Source of the DNA: Dactylonectria macrodidyma
Lineage: Eukaryota; Ascomycota; Sordariomycetes; Hypocreales; Nectriaceae
NCBI GenBank assembly: GCA_020744425.1
Contig: JAGMUV010000019.1
Span: 62,001-126,000 of the forward strand
Reading direction: 5' to 3'
Length of the DNA stretch: 64,000 bases
This document shows positions 1 through 10,865 of the stretch, one piece after another. A program made the position numbers and the translations under genes. The notes below the pieces were generated by a model. It saw only the letters and a list, made by a program, of their open reading frames with translations. It was not told the origin of the DNA and ran no database searches. Each line of letters opens with the position of its first letter. The first letter of the stretch is position 1.

Positions 1-1547
1 GAGATCCTAAGTAATAGAAGACCCCTATTTATATCTAAGTTTTAATAAGCTTTAATAGCTTAATTAGGATTAAACTACTAACTTATAATAGCATTTTAAC
101 TATAGGTTAATAGATAAATAGAATGTATAAATTAAATATTTAAATAGTACTTATAATACTATATTAATTATAAATAAAATAATTAAATAGAAAAATTACT
201 TATAGTATAGTTAAGCTATAATACTATAATTAATAAAAGTACTAAGCTTATACTATATTATACTAATTTCGGATTTATACTAGAAGTATACTAATAATAG
301 TATAATAGAATTATTAACCTAAAAGTAATCCTAATATTAAATAAACTGAAAAATCTTTATAAAGAAATAAAGACCAAACTTGAATTTATATATAGATAAA
401 TAAAGAAATACTATGATTAAAAAAGGCTAAAGAGACTATTATTTTTAAAAGGAGATATAGTCCTACTAGTAATAAAAAACCTATTAACGGACAGACTAAG
501 TAAAAAACTTAACTATAAATATATCAGACCTTATAAAGTTTTAAAGAAAATCTTAGAAAATAACTATAGACTAGACCTAAAAATACAACACTACCCAGTC
601 TTTTATATCTTATTACTAGAATCAATAGAAAATACTATTCTAATTAATAATGGATAAGGTTATAAACTAATAGTAGAAGACCTAAAGAAATACTATATTA
701 AAGAAATCCGCAATATAAAGAAAATTAATAGAAAAACAATATACCTTATAAAATAGAAAGACTACTTTAAAAGTAAAATATTATAGTAATTACTAAGAAA
801 CCTTATTTATATATAATATTTACTAAAGACGTTTTATATATAATACTAGAAGAAGAAGAACCCGTAAGGAAGTTACTAAGCCCTAGGGAATTCTACATAT
901 TAGCTTAAGCTTCTGTAAAATAATCCCGAAAGGAGCCATCCAGATAAGCAACCTCCTCAGCAGATGCCTCATTCTGCTCGACCTCGTCTAGCTCATCCAG
1001 GGAGCGGAGCCCCCAGCGCACTATCTCCATGCCTCTCTCTTAAAGCTGCTTCCGCTAGCGATGAAGCCGCATCAGACGAGACAAACGCTCATTCATTTAC
1101 TACTACAACCTTATCAGCTCCCCTTCCGCTTGCTCCTCCTCAGACTCTAAACGGCGCTTCTCAGCCATTAAACGAAAAGCTGCTCAGTTAGTACGAACGA
1201 GAGTCAGGCGAAGCAGGAACGAAATACTCATATATGGAGATCGACTCCCCCGAACTATCATAAGAACGTCTATAATAAATGCACTCAGAATAACGAGAAA
1301 TGCCCTTAAGCATTTTACACATTAGCTTTCGCTAAGCGTAATTTAAGTACTTAATAACCTTAGAACCTATTTCTTTAATAAGTTCGTAAAGATAATAATA
1401 GCGCGTAGTAGACTGTGATTTCACTTTTAATATACTATTAGCATTATAGTAGAATAATTATAGAAGAAGGTTAGATAAACTAAAGAGAAATTCAAAAAGG
1501 CTAACTTATAAGCCTTAAGGATAAGGACTAATAGAGGGGAGATATTA
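1..1547 (+). mobile_element. 3' internal part of a RIP-mutated Ty3/gypsy retrotransposon (integrase end, chromodomain-like end)
   Basis: This AT-rich stretch has stops in every frame but keeps the outline of a Ty3 integrase. The opening bases read like the integrase core (an S-N-R-G-P-L-F-I-S motif, then L-L-T-Y-N-S). About 480-650 reads like the segment after the core that passes into a chromodomain (R-P-Y-K-V, N-Y-R-L-D-L). The same sequence recurs at 16590-17450, clearly alignable by eye, so both derive from one family. After about 870 the two copies diverge. The region ends in a polypurine run (around 1534-1545) directly before the LTR at 1548, as expected for the 3' end of an element. 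The 5' part lies outside the window. It is dead by RIP-type decay; a short GC-richer patch at 960-1200 is not convincing as a gene. Confidence 0.75.
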
Positions 1548-1985
1548 TATTATAATCTATATAGTATAAATACTTAATATTATATAGCCCTTATAAATTT
1601 CTTACTAATTATAATATAATTATTATATAGTTTAAAGTAATTATTATAATTATATTTATAATTATTATAATTATATCTATAATTACTATAATCACTCCTT
1701 ATAATTAAAGTAATTACCTTTATCTTATATAATATATAAACTTAAGGACCTAGCTATTATTAAGACACTAGCTCCTTAGCTATTAATATAACTTAATTAC
1801 TTTAATCTACTCTAATTATTATATATTATTATATATTAACTATTACTTAATATAATACTATGACTACTACTTAGTAAGTATAACCTAACCATTTTACTAA
1901 TATAGACCCTAGTCTATTCTTTAAGAACCCCTTTCTAAGCTACTCTATACTATGTATAGCCTAGCCTGAGAACACGACCGTTATA
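1548..1985 (+). repeat. LTR, type A (3' LTR of the element entering from the left)
   Basis: It aligns over its whole length with the better preserved copy at 5143-5579 once C-to-T and G-to-A changes are allowed: the TG start has become TA, and the 3' end keeps the G-A-C-C-G-T-T-A-T-A ending. A polypurine tract lies immediately upstream. It is therefore read as the 3' LTR of the partial element at 1-1547. Confidence 0.75.
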
Positions 1986-3178
1986 TAAAGAGAGAGCCTT
2001 TAATAAGCTTTATTTCTTTAGTACTATAAATAATCTTAACTTTAGAAAAGTCTTTAGTAATTTACTTAATTTAATAATAGTTAAAGAAATGCTTATTATT
2101 AGAATTTATATATATATAAAGGTCTTATAAATATATAGCGCTTAATATAAATACTATAGCTATATTATTCACTTTCTTTATAATATTAGTAAGCTATTTA
2201 AAGAGCTTTTAATCCTATTTAAAGAGCTAGATATTATATTCTTATAGCCTCTTAATATAGAAGGCAATTCTTACTTTTAATAACAGTTTACTTATAATTT
2301 CTAAGTATACTACTTATATTTATTAATTTAGCTATATTACTTATAGTATTATTACTTAGGCTATTATAATATTATTATAAAGTAGGATTGCTTATAATAG
2401 CTTTCTTTTAATAGTAATATAGTTAATTCTATTATTAACTAAGTAATTAATATACTTAATAATAAGGTCTTCTAAGGCCTTATTAAAGAGGTTATAAAAG
2501 AGGATCCTTATAATATTAATATATTAGCTATTTTAAATTTATAAATTACTAATATTAAATTAAATGCTTTATAGTCCTAATTCTTTAATAATACTTCTAA
2601 CTCTAAGTATATAGCTAATCTTAAGTATATACTGCTTAATATATAAGCTTAATACTAAATACTATTACTTTCTATTTGCAGGACTTTTATTAATGAATTT
2701 AATTATTCTTAGTTACTATTAATACTTCTATTTCTTACTCTTTATTCTAATAATAAGGCGGACTTTATAAAGCCTTACTTATAAAGCATTATATACTAAG
2801 ACTATTTTACTTATATAATAAGATAGTAAAACGGATGTTTTACTTACTATAAGATATAGTTATTTATTACTTTTAATATATTATTATATATATAAGTCTA
2901 AAAGCGAAGTAATTACTTTATTAAATAATATAAAGGCTGCTATTAAGCTCTTATATATACTAACCTAAAGGAAGCAATAGCTAAACTTAATAAGCTAAAG
3001 GCTTAAGGCTTAATCCAGTTAATTATATATTAAGCTACTATAATTAGAAGTACTTAGCTATATTAATATAAGTAAAAGAAGGAATTAAAAGTATATACTT
3101 ATAATTTAAGTATACTTAGCCTTTTTACTACTATAAGTATAGCTAATTACTATTAGGAATCCTTATACTATTATATAC
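1986..3178. other. AT-rich RIP-mutated sequence, no gene recognised
   Basis: Strongly AT-rich, stop-dense in all frames, dominated by TA dinucleotides. It is probably decayed transposon sequence, but I cannot assign it to a family. No open frame of useful length and no terminal repeats were found. Confidence 0.6.
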
Positions 3179-3578
3179 TGTATTAAGGCTGAGGGCTCAC
3201 TAGCTAGATTGACCTGGGATTTTAATTAGCTGACTGATTTAGTACTAGTCTTAATAAAGCTATTAATAAGAATAAGAGGAGTCAGTCTGAGATAAAAGGC
3301 AGAGACTATTTAGATACAGTTAGCAATCAATTATATTCTTGCCCACCTTTATTTTTAAATTATTAAATTATTTTTAATATTATTATAATAAGATTTATTT
3401 AATTAACTAGAATATCTGATTTATTTTCTAGCCAGCCGCTTGATTATAGCTCTAGCCCTCTTTTTATCTGTTTTATTTTATAAGTCTTATCTACCCTCGC
3501 TTTACTACGCATCCCGCCTACCCTACTGCATCCATTACTTTAGGTAGTGGTGTCCCTCTTGTCCTCCTGCTTAATATA
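3179..3578. repeat. Solo LTR-like element of about 400 bp (mutated copy, inverted relative to 15372-15773)
   Basis: This is the reverse complement of 15372-15773 over its full length (for example a shared G-A-G-G-G-C-T-C-A-C-T-A-G-C-T-A-G stretch near one end and a T-G-T-C-C-C-T-C-T-T-G-T-C-C block near the other). It begins TGTATTAAG and ends TTAATATA where the other copy has the unmutated TGTG..CACA ends. The four flanking bases are ATAC on the left and ATGC on the right, compatible with a 4-bp duplication after one G-to-A change. It carries many more transitions than its partner. The strand of the parent retroelement cannot be decided. Confidence 0.7.
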
Positions 3579-4545
3579 ATGCCTTAATTCTATAAGTAGT
3601 AAGTAGTTCCTAAAGTAAGCTAGATAGCCCTATTCTAATAATTACTAAAAGACAATACTTATATTACTATTTACTACTTCTATAAGCATTATATACTATT
3701 TAAAACTATTATCTTAAAGTAGAAGTTTAATCTAATAGACTTTTAAAGTTATTATAAGTAGTTATAAAGTCCTTATATATAAAATATATAACTGATAAAG
3801 AAATATCTTCTTTAGCTCTTATCTAATAAGACTATAAATAATATATTCAAAATCTCCTGATTTTTAGCTTTATAATAGTATATAATATGCCTCAGGAAGC
3901 CTATCTTCCTTATATTATAACTATAACAGATATCTACAATAGAACCTTTAATAAGGTTAGAGTTCAAGCATTAGACATATGTCTAACAGTCTTAAAACTC
4001 GGGACACGTCTTACCCGGTTTTACTATAATAAATTGTCTAAATCCCCTGTTAGATTGGACATATGACTAGATAGCAATCTCTCTATAAAGCTGGAGCTTT
4101 TCTCTAGCCAGTCTAGAAGGATTATAATCATCAATATATGCATTTCTCAACCAATCACTTCAAACTGACTACCTTTCTAATCGTCTTTTCCTGCTCTTTC
4201 TGAATCTTCAATCCTTTTTCTGATTGGTCAATTCCTTGACCCACAATCGCCGAGTTCCACTAATAACCTTCTACTCCTTCCACTCCTTCCACTACTATAG
4301 CCTTTACAGTAGTAAAGTAAGGGGTCCAGTCATTACTATAGCCTTTATTAGTTAAATAGCCCTCTAGACTTAAATCCTAATAATAATTAGTTCTAAAAGT
4401 AATTTACCTATATTTAGGGATATTATATATTTACTATTAACTTAAAGCCTTAGTAAATATAGATACTTAAAGAAGGGAATCCCTTAATTAATAATCTATT
4501 AGAATATCCTCTTATTATTCAATTCTTATTAATAGTAATTAACTA
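3579..4545. other. AT-rich RIP-mutated sequence, no gene recognised
   Basis: No open frame or element boundary is supported. A less AT-rich island at about 3960-4320 keeps runs such as repeated C-C-T-T-C-C-A-C-T but shows no reading frame. Likely host or transposon sequence caught in the mutated block. Confidence 0.5.
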
Positions 4546-4764
4546 ACGTATGTATTACCCATGTATTGCATCTAACCATGCGTTGCACCTATACTATACA
4601 CTTAAAATAAAAAACCTTAATTTTCTAAAAGGTTATATATAATTATAGGATCTTTAAAAAAATTAATTTTAGATATTTAATTAAGAAGTTAATAAGTTAG
4701 TAATTTCTTAAGATTTTTAAAAAAATTATTAAGCTAGTTATAAATAAAAATAGTAAAAAGTATA

Positions 4765-5631
4765 ATGTATATAATAAGCTTGCGTAACAAACAAGCTTGC
4801 GTGATACTTATACTATGCATTTAAAAGTGTAAACTTTAAAATTTCTAAAACAGGCTTTATAACTCTGAGATTTTTAGGAAATTAATTTTAGATATCTAAC
4901 TAAAAAGTTAATAAGTAAGTCTTTTTTCTATATTTTTAAATAAATTATTAAGCTAGTTATAAATAAATATACTATAATAGACAGTGCGAATTTTATACTG
5001 CTAGCGCTATAAATATATATAATCTAAAAAATTTCTTAAAAATAACATAGTTTATAAATAAGCTAGATTAAAAATATTATCTATTTTAGGCTTAATTTGA
5101 ATTTTTAAGAATTATTTTAAAACTGCAATTTAAGGTAGAAATTGTCACGACCCGTGCAACTATAGACGCCTGGCGTCACATGGCCCCTACAAATTTCTCG
5201 CCAATTACGAACGATCACTGCAAACTGTGGAGCGATTACTGTGATCACTCCTGTGATCACTATGATCACTTCTATGATTACTGCGATCGCCCCTATAATA
5301 TAGGTGATCAGACCTCGCACTACATAGTATATAAACCCGAGGAACTGGCTATTACTAGGACACCAGCTCCTTAGCTATTAATATAACTTAGTTACCTTAA
5401 TCTACTCTGACTATTACGCATTATCGTATATTAACTATTACCTAATATAATATTATGACTACTGCTCAGTAAGTATGACTTAACCGTTCTACTAATATAG
5501 ACCCTGGTCTATCCCTTAGGAACCCTTTCCAAGCTACTCTATACCCTGTATAGCCTAGCCTGGAAATACGACCGTTATAGAAATCAGAATGTTACGCTTA
5601 CTTGTTTATTACATAAGCTTATTACATACGT
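4765..5631. mobile_element. MITE copy 2, interrupted by a solo LTR
   Basis: The ends are ATGTATATAATAAGC on the left and the reverse complement of ACGTATGTAATAAGC on the right, differing only by C/T and G/A. It is flanked by TA on both sides (4763-4764 and 5632-5633), a mariner-type target duplication. Subtracting the solo LTR and one copy of its 5-bp target duplication (442 bp) from the 867-bp span leaves 425 bp, the same length as the copy at 10441-10865. It is too short to encode a transposase and must be mobilised in trans. Confidence 0.8.
5143..5579 (+). repeat. Solo LTR, type A (best preserved copy)
   Basis: This 437-bp LTR starts TGTCACGACCCGTG and ends CGACCGTTATA. It has a perfect 5-bp target duplication, GAAAT at 5138-5142 and again at 5580-5584. 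There is no internal region, so it arose by recombination between the two LTRs of a Ty3 element. It is visibly less mutated than the other type A copies (1548-1985, 8819-9255), which suggests it is younger or escaped most RIP. It sits inside MITE copy 2. Open frames in it (5117-5374) are only the repeated GATCAC-rich U3 sequence. Confidence 0.9.
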
Positions 5632-5848
5632 TAGTGCGAATTTAATAGCGCTAGCGCTATTAATATATTAAACTTAAAAGAATTTTTAAAAATAAGTTAT
5701 ATTATTAATAATTTAATTTAAAAATCCTAGCTATTTTAGGCTTAATTTTAATTTTTTAGGATTTTTTAAAAATTGCAATTTAAAGTGAAAATCTCACTAT
5801 AACGCATGGTTGGATACAACGCATGAGTGATATATATATTACATATAA

Positions 5849-8818
5849 TACTACTATTATAATGATTACTATATATAGCTTAATAAGTATACTAAGTAAG
5901 TAGAGTGCTACTTTGGATTTCCTTATAAGTAGCGCCTCCTAGCCTCCTTTAATAAGGTTCTTTATTCTAAGTACTAGAGCTTTAAAAGTAAGTAAAACGA
6001 TAGCTAGATTAATTACTATAACTACTTACTTACTATTATATAGCTAGCTAATATAAATGTCTTACTTAATATAAGCTTATAATAAGTAATTAATTATATA
6101 GTTAAATACTGCTTTAAGTTAGAAAAGAAAAGTGAGTCTTTTACTTAGATTAGGAAAGTTTTAATGCTTTAGGTTAAGAATTATAACTCCCTTATTTCCT
6201 TTATATTAAAGCTCTTAAATCAGCTAGTTACTGAATAGGATTACTTAAAGCAGGATGTAATAGTCAGGCTTATAATAGGGCTCTAGAGTAAGTCTAAAGC
6301 GTGTAGTATTTATAATTAAGTGGATTAAGGATGTTATAGTAAATAATATAGGTTACGGTCTAGTAATAGTAGAATAGTAGATTTAATATAACTAAGTATA
6401 TTAATAGCTAGTAAGGCTATTTCTATAAAAGTGCTAAATGAATGTACTTATATACTAAAGTAATCCTAATAGTCTTAGTAGTTCTATTAAAAGTCTTATT
6501 ACTAAGACTAGTGATGTTATTAATGAGACTATTAGTCTTATTAATAAGAGTTATAAGTAGGTTACTAAGACTGGGTCTTTCTATATAGTGAGTTGTATTA
6601 ATAATAGTAAGAAAAAAGTGGGTATATTATAGTTCTACTAGTTGTGACTGCCTGGTCTTAACCTAGGCTGTAATATAAGAGGTTTATTACTTACTCTTTA
6701 GCTTACTATTATAAAAGGGCTTATAAACCTACTTATATATTAACTACTGTTATTCTAATAAGCATTCCCACTCTCTATATAGAGATAGTATTAAACCTAA
6801 ATAAATATATAAATATATATATCTCCTTTAATAAGCTAAGTTTTAAGCTTTATAATAAGCTTAAAAATTCTATATAAAATTCTATTTAAATATATTAAAA
6901 TACAGTATTAATAACACTGTCCACACTATATAACCAATTATAGCTAATCGGCCTAATATTAGTCCATGCTTTAAAATCAAGCAATTTTGTTTTATAATTA
7001 AAGCTTTTAATTCCTTTATGCTTTAAAATTAAAATATCTCAGCATTTGCTTAATATATAATTATAAAAATAATACCACTAAATAGCTGAATTTTTAGGCT
7101 TCTTAATAGTATACTTTATGTCTTAGTGATTATATAATTACTGGCTCAATTTGTTTATAAAAGAAGGACTACTTTAGGGCTTATTTCTTTATATAATAGA
7201 ATTATATACTATTACTATATACTATAATAAACTATCTTCTGATAAGACACTTTTATCTTTATATACTTCTTACTTTATTATTCTTTATAAGAATATCCTT
7301 ATATAAGCTATAAGCTTATACTTCTATTACTTAGTAACTTCTAATAGATAGTAATAAAGTTAATAAGACCTTTAATATCTATAAAAAGTATAGTTAATAT
7401 TTAGAAACTCTAGAGAACCTAACTTATATTTCCTTCTTTAAATACTAGAATTTTTACTTTAAGAACCCTTTTAAGTAAAAGTAATAATAGCTAGAAAATG
7501 TTAATAGTAGGCCTTATATATTAGTTTACTTTCTTTACTATTATACTAATTTAGAAAATTAATAGTAGCTAGATTACTACTATATAAAGCTAATATTAAA
7601 CTACTTATATTACTAAATTAATAAGCTTCTAATATTTAATAGCTAACTTTTTAGTTCTTATATTAAGGCTTTTTTATATTATTAGTAATACTATAGTTAT
7701 AATAATAACTATTATAGCTAGCTAAAAGAGGCTTAATTATAGTCTTAAGAGAATTAATATAAGGCTCTGTTTATAAAGGAGGAATTTAATAATAAAGACT
7801 AAATTCACTTTATTACTCTTTTACTTAATAACTCTCTTATTTAAAAAGGTCTTAACTTACTTAACTACTATAATATTAATATTAATTATAACTAAATATA
7901 GTATATAAGTACTTATTTAAAACTTTAAAATAGCTATTAAAAAAACCTTATTACTAGTCACTTTATAGTTAATAATATAAAGGTCTTTAGCTTTTATTAA
8001 TATAACTAGCTTAATTTATAATAATAGCTTATATATAATACTTTTATAAGCTACTTCTAAGTATAAAATCACACTTAAATCCTTCTTTATATTAATAGTA
8101 ATAATAGTATAAGTAAGTCCTTTTTTATTAAAGTGCTTTCTTTCTATTTATAAGTAGCTGCTTTACTAAATCCTAGCCTTATTTACTATATAGTATTAAT
8201 AGGCATTATAAGTAACTAAATATAAAGCAATACTATATATTTATTATTATATCTCTTAGTATATAGTACTTTTACTAACCTTTCTTTAATTAATACAGCC
8301 GTCTTTTAGTCCTGCTTATAGTATATTAAGTACTTTATTATTAATAAAAAGAGCATACTAAGGCTTAAGTAACTAGTGCGGATTGATTCCTGTTTATAGT
8401 AGGCCTTTTTATAATATAGCCTTAAGTTCTTTAGTAGTATAAGCATCTTATTAATAAGCGATTTCTTCTAGTTATTACCCGTCTAATAAAAGCCGCTATA
8501 TTTAACTAGTATTAGCCTATCTTTACTAAAAAGAAGAGAGTAAGTAGCTTATTAGTTATTTAACTATACTATCTTCTTAATTATAGTATAGTACTAAACT
8601 AGTAATAATTAGGCCTAGTTCTATTAAGTATTGTAAGAATTATATAAAGTTAAGTTATTTATACTATTATAAAACCTCCTTAGTAATTAAGTATAAACTA
8701 AGCTAATATAAAGTGAGATTAATAGCTTTAGAGCCGCTTTATAAGTATATTTTATAAAGGCCTGAGTTAATAAGTATAATTATAAGTATATAATACACTT
8801 TAATAACCTAGTAATATA
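5849..8818. other. AT-rich RIP-mutated sequence, unclassified transposon debris
   Basis: Nearly 3 kb without any open frame over about 60 codons on either strand. The sequence is TA-rich and stop-dense, and some stretches (about 6100-6700) keep G-rich codon-like runs as in decayed coding sequence. I could not align it to the other elements in the window nor identify a transposase or reverse transcriptase motif. Probably one or more old elements of other families. Confidence 0.5.
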
Positions 8819-9255
8819 TATAACAGTTATGTTCCCAAGCTAGGCTATACAGAGTATAAAGTAGTTTAGAAAGGGTTTTTAAAAAATAGACTAAGGTCTA
8901 TATTAATAAAACAGTTAGGTCATACTTACTAAGCAATAGTCATAGTATTATATTAAGTAATAGTCAATATATAATAATATATAATAATTAGAGTAAATTA
9001 AAGTAACTAAGTTATATTAATAGCTAAGGAGCTAGTGTCCTAGTAATAGCTAGTTTCTTAGGTTTATATATTATATAATATAAGGTTTAATTACCTATAT
9101 TATAAGGGCGATCGCAGTAATTGTAAAAGTGATTATAGTAATTATAGGAATGATTATAGTAATTGCTTTACAGTTCGTAGTAATTATTCATAATTAGCGA
9201 GAAATTTATAGGGGCCATATAACGCTAGGCGTTTATTATTATACGGGTTATAATA
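8819..9255 (-). repeat. Solo LTR, type A, inverted
   Basis: The reverse complement aligns end to end with 5143-5579 and has the same 437-bp length. The flanks are ATATA (8814-8818) and GTATA (9256-9260), a 5-bp target duplication with one G-to-A change. It has no internal region. Its mutation load is heavier than in the 5143 copy. Confidence 0.8.
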
Positions 9256-9655
9256 GTATAAGTAGAAGCAAAGAATTAGAGCAATAATATAGAGTAAGCA
9301 TTAAGTAATAATACTAGTAATTTATTTAATAGGTTCTTTATTACTAAAAGCACTAAAGTAATACTTATAACTAACTTATAGTAGCTAGCTAGCTTAGTTA
9401 ATAGTACTTAGAGTATTATATATAATATTATTTAAAATAAAAGCACTAACCTATAAAAAGAACCTTTAGTAATTATTATAATAGATTTTAATAGTTATAA
9501 TAAGCTACTATATTTAATAATAAATAAGAGTAGAAAAATCATATCTATTCTTCTAATTATATATAATTTTTTAATAAGTAATAAGACTTATACTTATATA
9601 TAGTTTTCTTTAATTATAGTATTTACTATTACTATTTATAAATACTAGAGCTTAA
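9256..9655. other. AT-rich mutated spacer
   Basis: Between a solo LTR and the complete Ty3 element; no frame, repeat boundary or gene was recognised. Confidence 0.5.
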
Positions 9656-10073
9656 TATTATAACTTATACTAACTAAGCCGTAACCTAATTATATATACT
9701 AATAGTACTCCTACTTTTCGCTTTAATTATATATAGATTACTTAGAATATTAAATAATTTAAGTAATTTAGAATTATTAGAATTATTAAATAATTCTAAT
9801 AATCTAACTTATACTATAATTATATAAATACTTAAGAAATGTATATTTAATATAAGTAGCTCTTTAGCTATTAATATAACTTAGTTACTTTAATTTACTC
9901 TAATTACTATATATTATTATATATTAACTATTACTTAATATAATACTATAATTACTACTTAATAAGTATAACCTAACTGTTTTATTAATATAGACCTTAG
10001 TCTATCCTTTAGGAATCCATTTCTAAACTATTCTATACTTTATATAGCCTAGCCTAAGAATATAACTATTATA
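9656..10073 (+). repeat. 5' LTR, type B
   Basis: 418 bp, alignable over its length with 18121-18537. The first 200 bp differ from type A LTRs, but the last 220 bp (from T-T-A-G-C-T-A-T-T-A-A-T-A-T-A-A-C-T to the end) are the same as in type A. TG has become TA at the 5' end. Confidence 0.85.
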
Positions 10074-10149
10074 TATTAATAGCTTTTATTTAAATAGTTA
10101 CTTTATATATTAAATAATATCTAATAAACTATAATAGTACTTACTATAC

Positions 10150-10340
10150 CCCCTAATAATATGCCTATATTTAAAAGAAAGGCCCTAGTGCTTCTTAAGG
10201 ATAGAGATAGTAATAAATATATAGAAGCTTTTAATAATAAGTATAAAGAAGAACTTAGAAAGCTCTATATAAAGAATAAACAACTCTTTATAGGACTTAC
10301 TAAGCTCTTAGCTTTAGAAATGCATACTAATACTATATAA
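10150..10340 (+). pseudogene. Relic of the gag N-terminus
   Basis: From an ATG at about 10150 roughly 60 codons stay open (start M-P-I-F-K-R-K-A-L-V), lysine- and leucine-rich with a coiled-coil-like K/E/L spacing, then hit an in-frame TAA after an M-H-T-N-T-I stretch. Its position just downstream of the 5' LTR suggests the start of gag. The assignment rests on position; no gag-specific motif survives. Confidence 0.4.
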
Positions 10341-10440
10341 GAGAAAGAGCGCTATTAGAATAAGGAACGCTTTAAACAGTTATATATATAACTCTAGGCT
10401 CTATTAAGCAATCCTGCTCTAGATATAATTATTATAGTTA

Positions 10441-10865
10441 ATGTGTATAATAAGCATGCAGCGCATCCAAGTATACAGCGCATTAAGATTTTTACCTTAA
10501 ATTGTAATTTTAAAATAATTCTTAAAAATTCAAACTAAGCTTAAAATAGCTATAAATTTATACTTAGCTTATTTTCACTAGACCTTATTTTTAAGAATTT
10601 TCTCATATTATAAATACATATAGCGCTAGTAATATGAAATTCGCACTGTATTTTATAGTATTTTTATTTATAGAAAGCTTAATAATTTTTTTAAAATATT
10701 TAAAAAAATAATTCTTTATTAAATTTTTAATTAAAGATTTAAAATTAAATCCTTAAAAATCTTAGGCCTAGATAGGCTGTTTTAGAAAATTTAAGGTTTA
10801 GCTTTTAAAGTATACAGTATAAGTGCGCTGCATACTTAGATACACCGCATGCTTATTATATACAT
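10441..10865. mobile_element. MITE copy 3 (425 bp, intact ends)
   Basis: The ends ATGTGTATAATAAGC and (reverse complement) ATGTATATAATAAGC begin inverted repeats of about 42 bp that also share G-C-A-T-G-C and A-G-C-G-C-A blocks. The element is flanked by TA on both sides (10439-10440 and 10866-10867). It is inserted in the gag/early pol region of the Ty3 element. Its interior contains the G-C-G-C-T-A / T-A-G-C-G-C palindromic block present in the other two copies. It has no coding capacity. A Tc1/mariner or pogo parent is inferred from the TA duplication. Confidence 0.85.

Larger units (their letters stand above)
4546..5848. mobile_element. MITE copy 1 (about 430 bp), split by a second MITE
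   Basis: The left half (4546-4764) and right half (5632 to about 5848) together match the whole length of the 425-bp MITE at 10441-10865 in reverse orientation. The outer ends carry the family's inverted repeats, including C-A-T-G-C-G-T-T-G near each end, and a TA lies at 4544-4545. The halves join exactly at the TA where MITE copy 2 (4765-5631) is inserted. The right boundary is approximate because the last bases are too mutated to align exactly. Confidence 0.65.

Noticed and set aside
964..1191. 75-codon open frame in the AT-rich block
   Set aside because: It lies within the decayed Ty3 internal region in a patch of less mutated sequence; composition is low-complexity (Ser/Ala/Pro) and no domain is visible.
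5117..5374. Overlapping open frames on both strands with Val/Ile or His/Asp/Tyr repeats
   Set aside because: They are the GATCAC-type short repeats of the LTR U3 region read in two directions; other copies of the same LTR have stops there.
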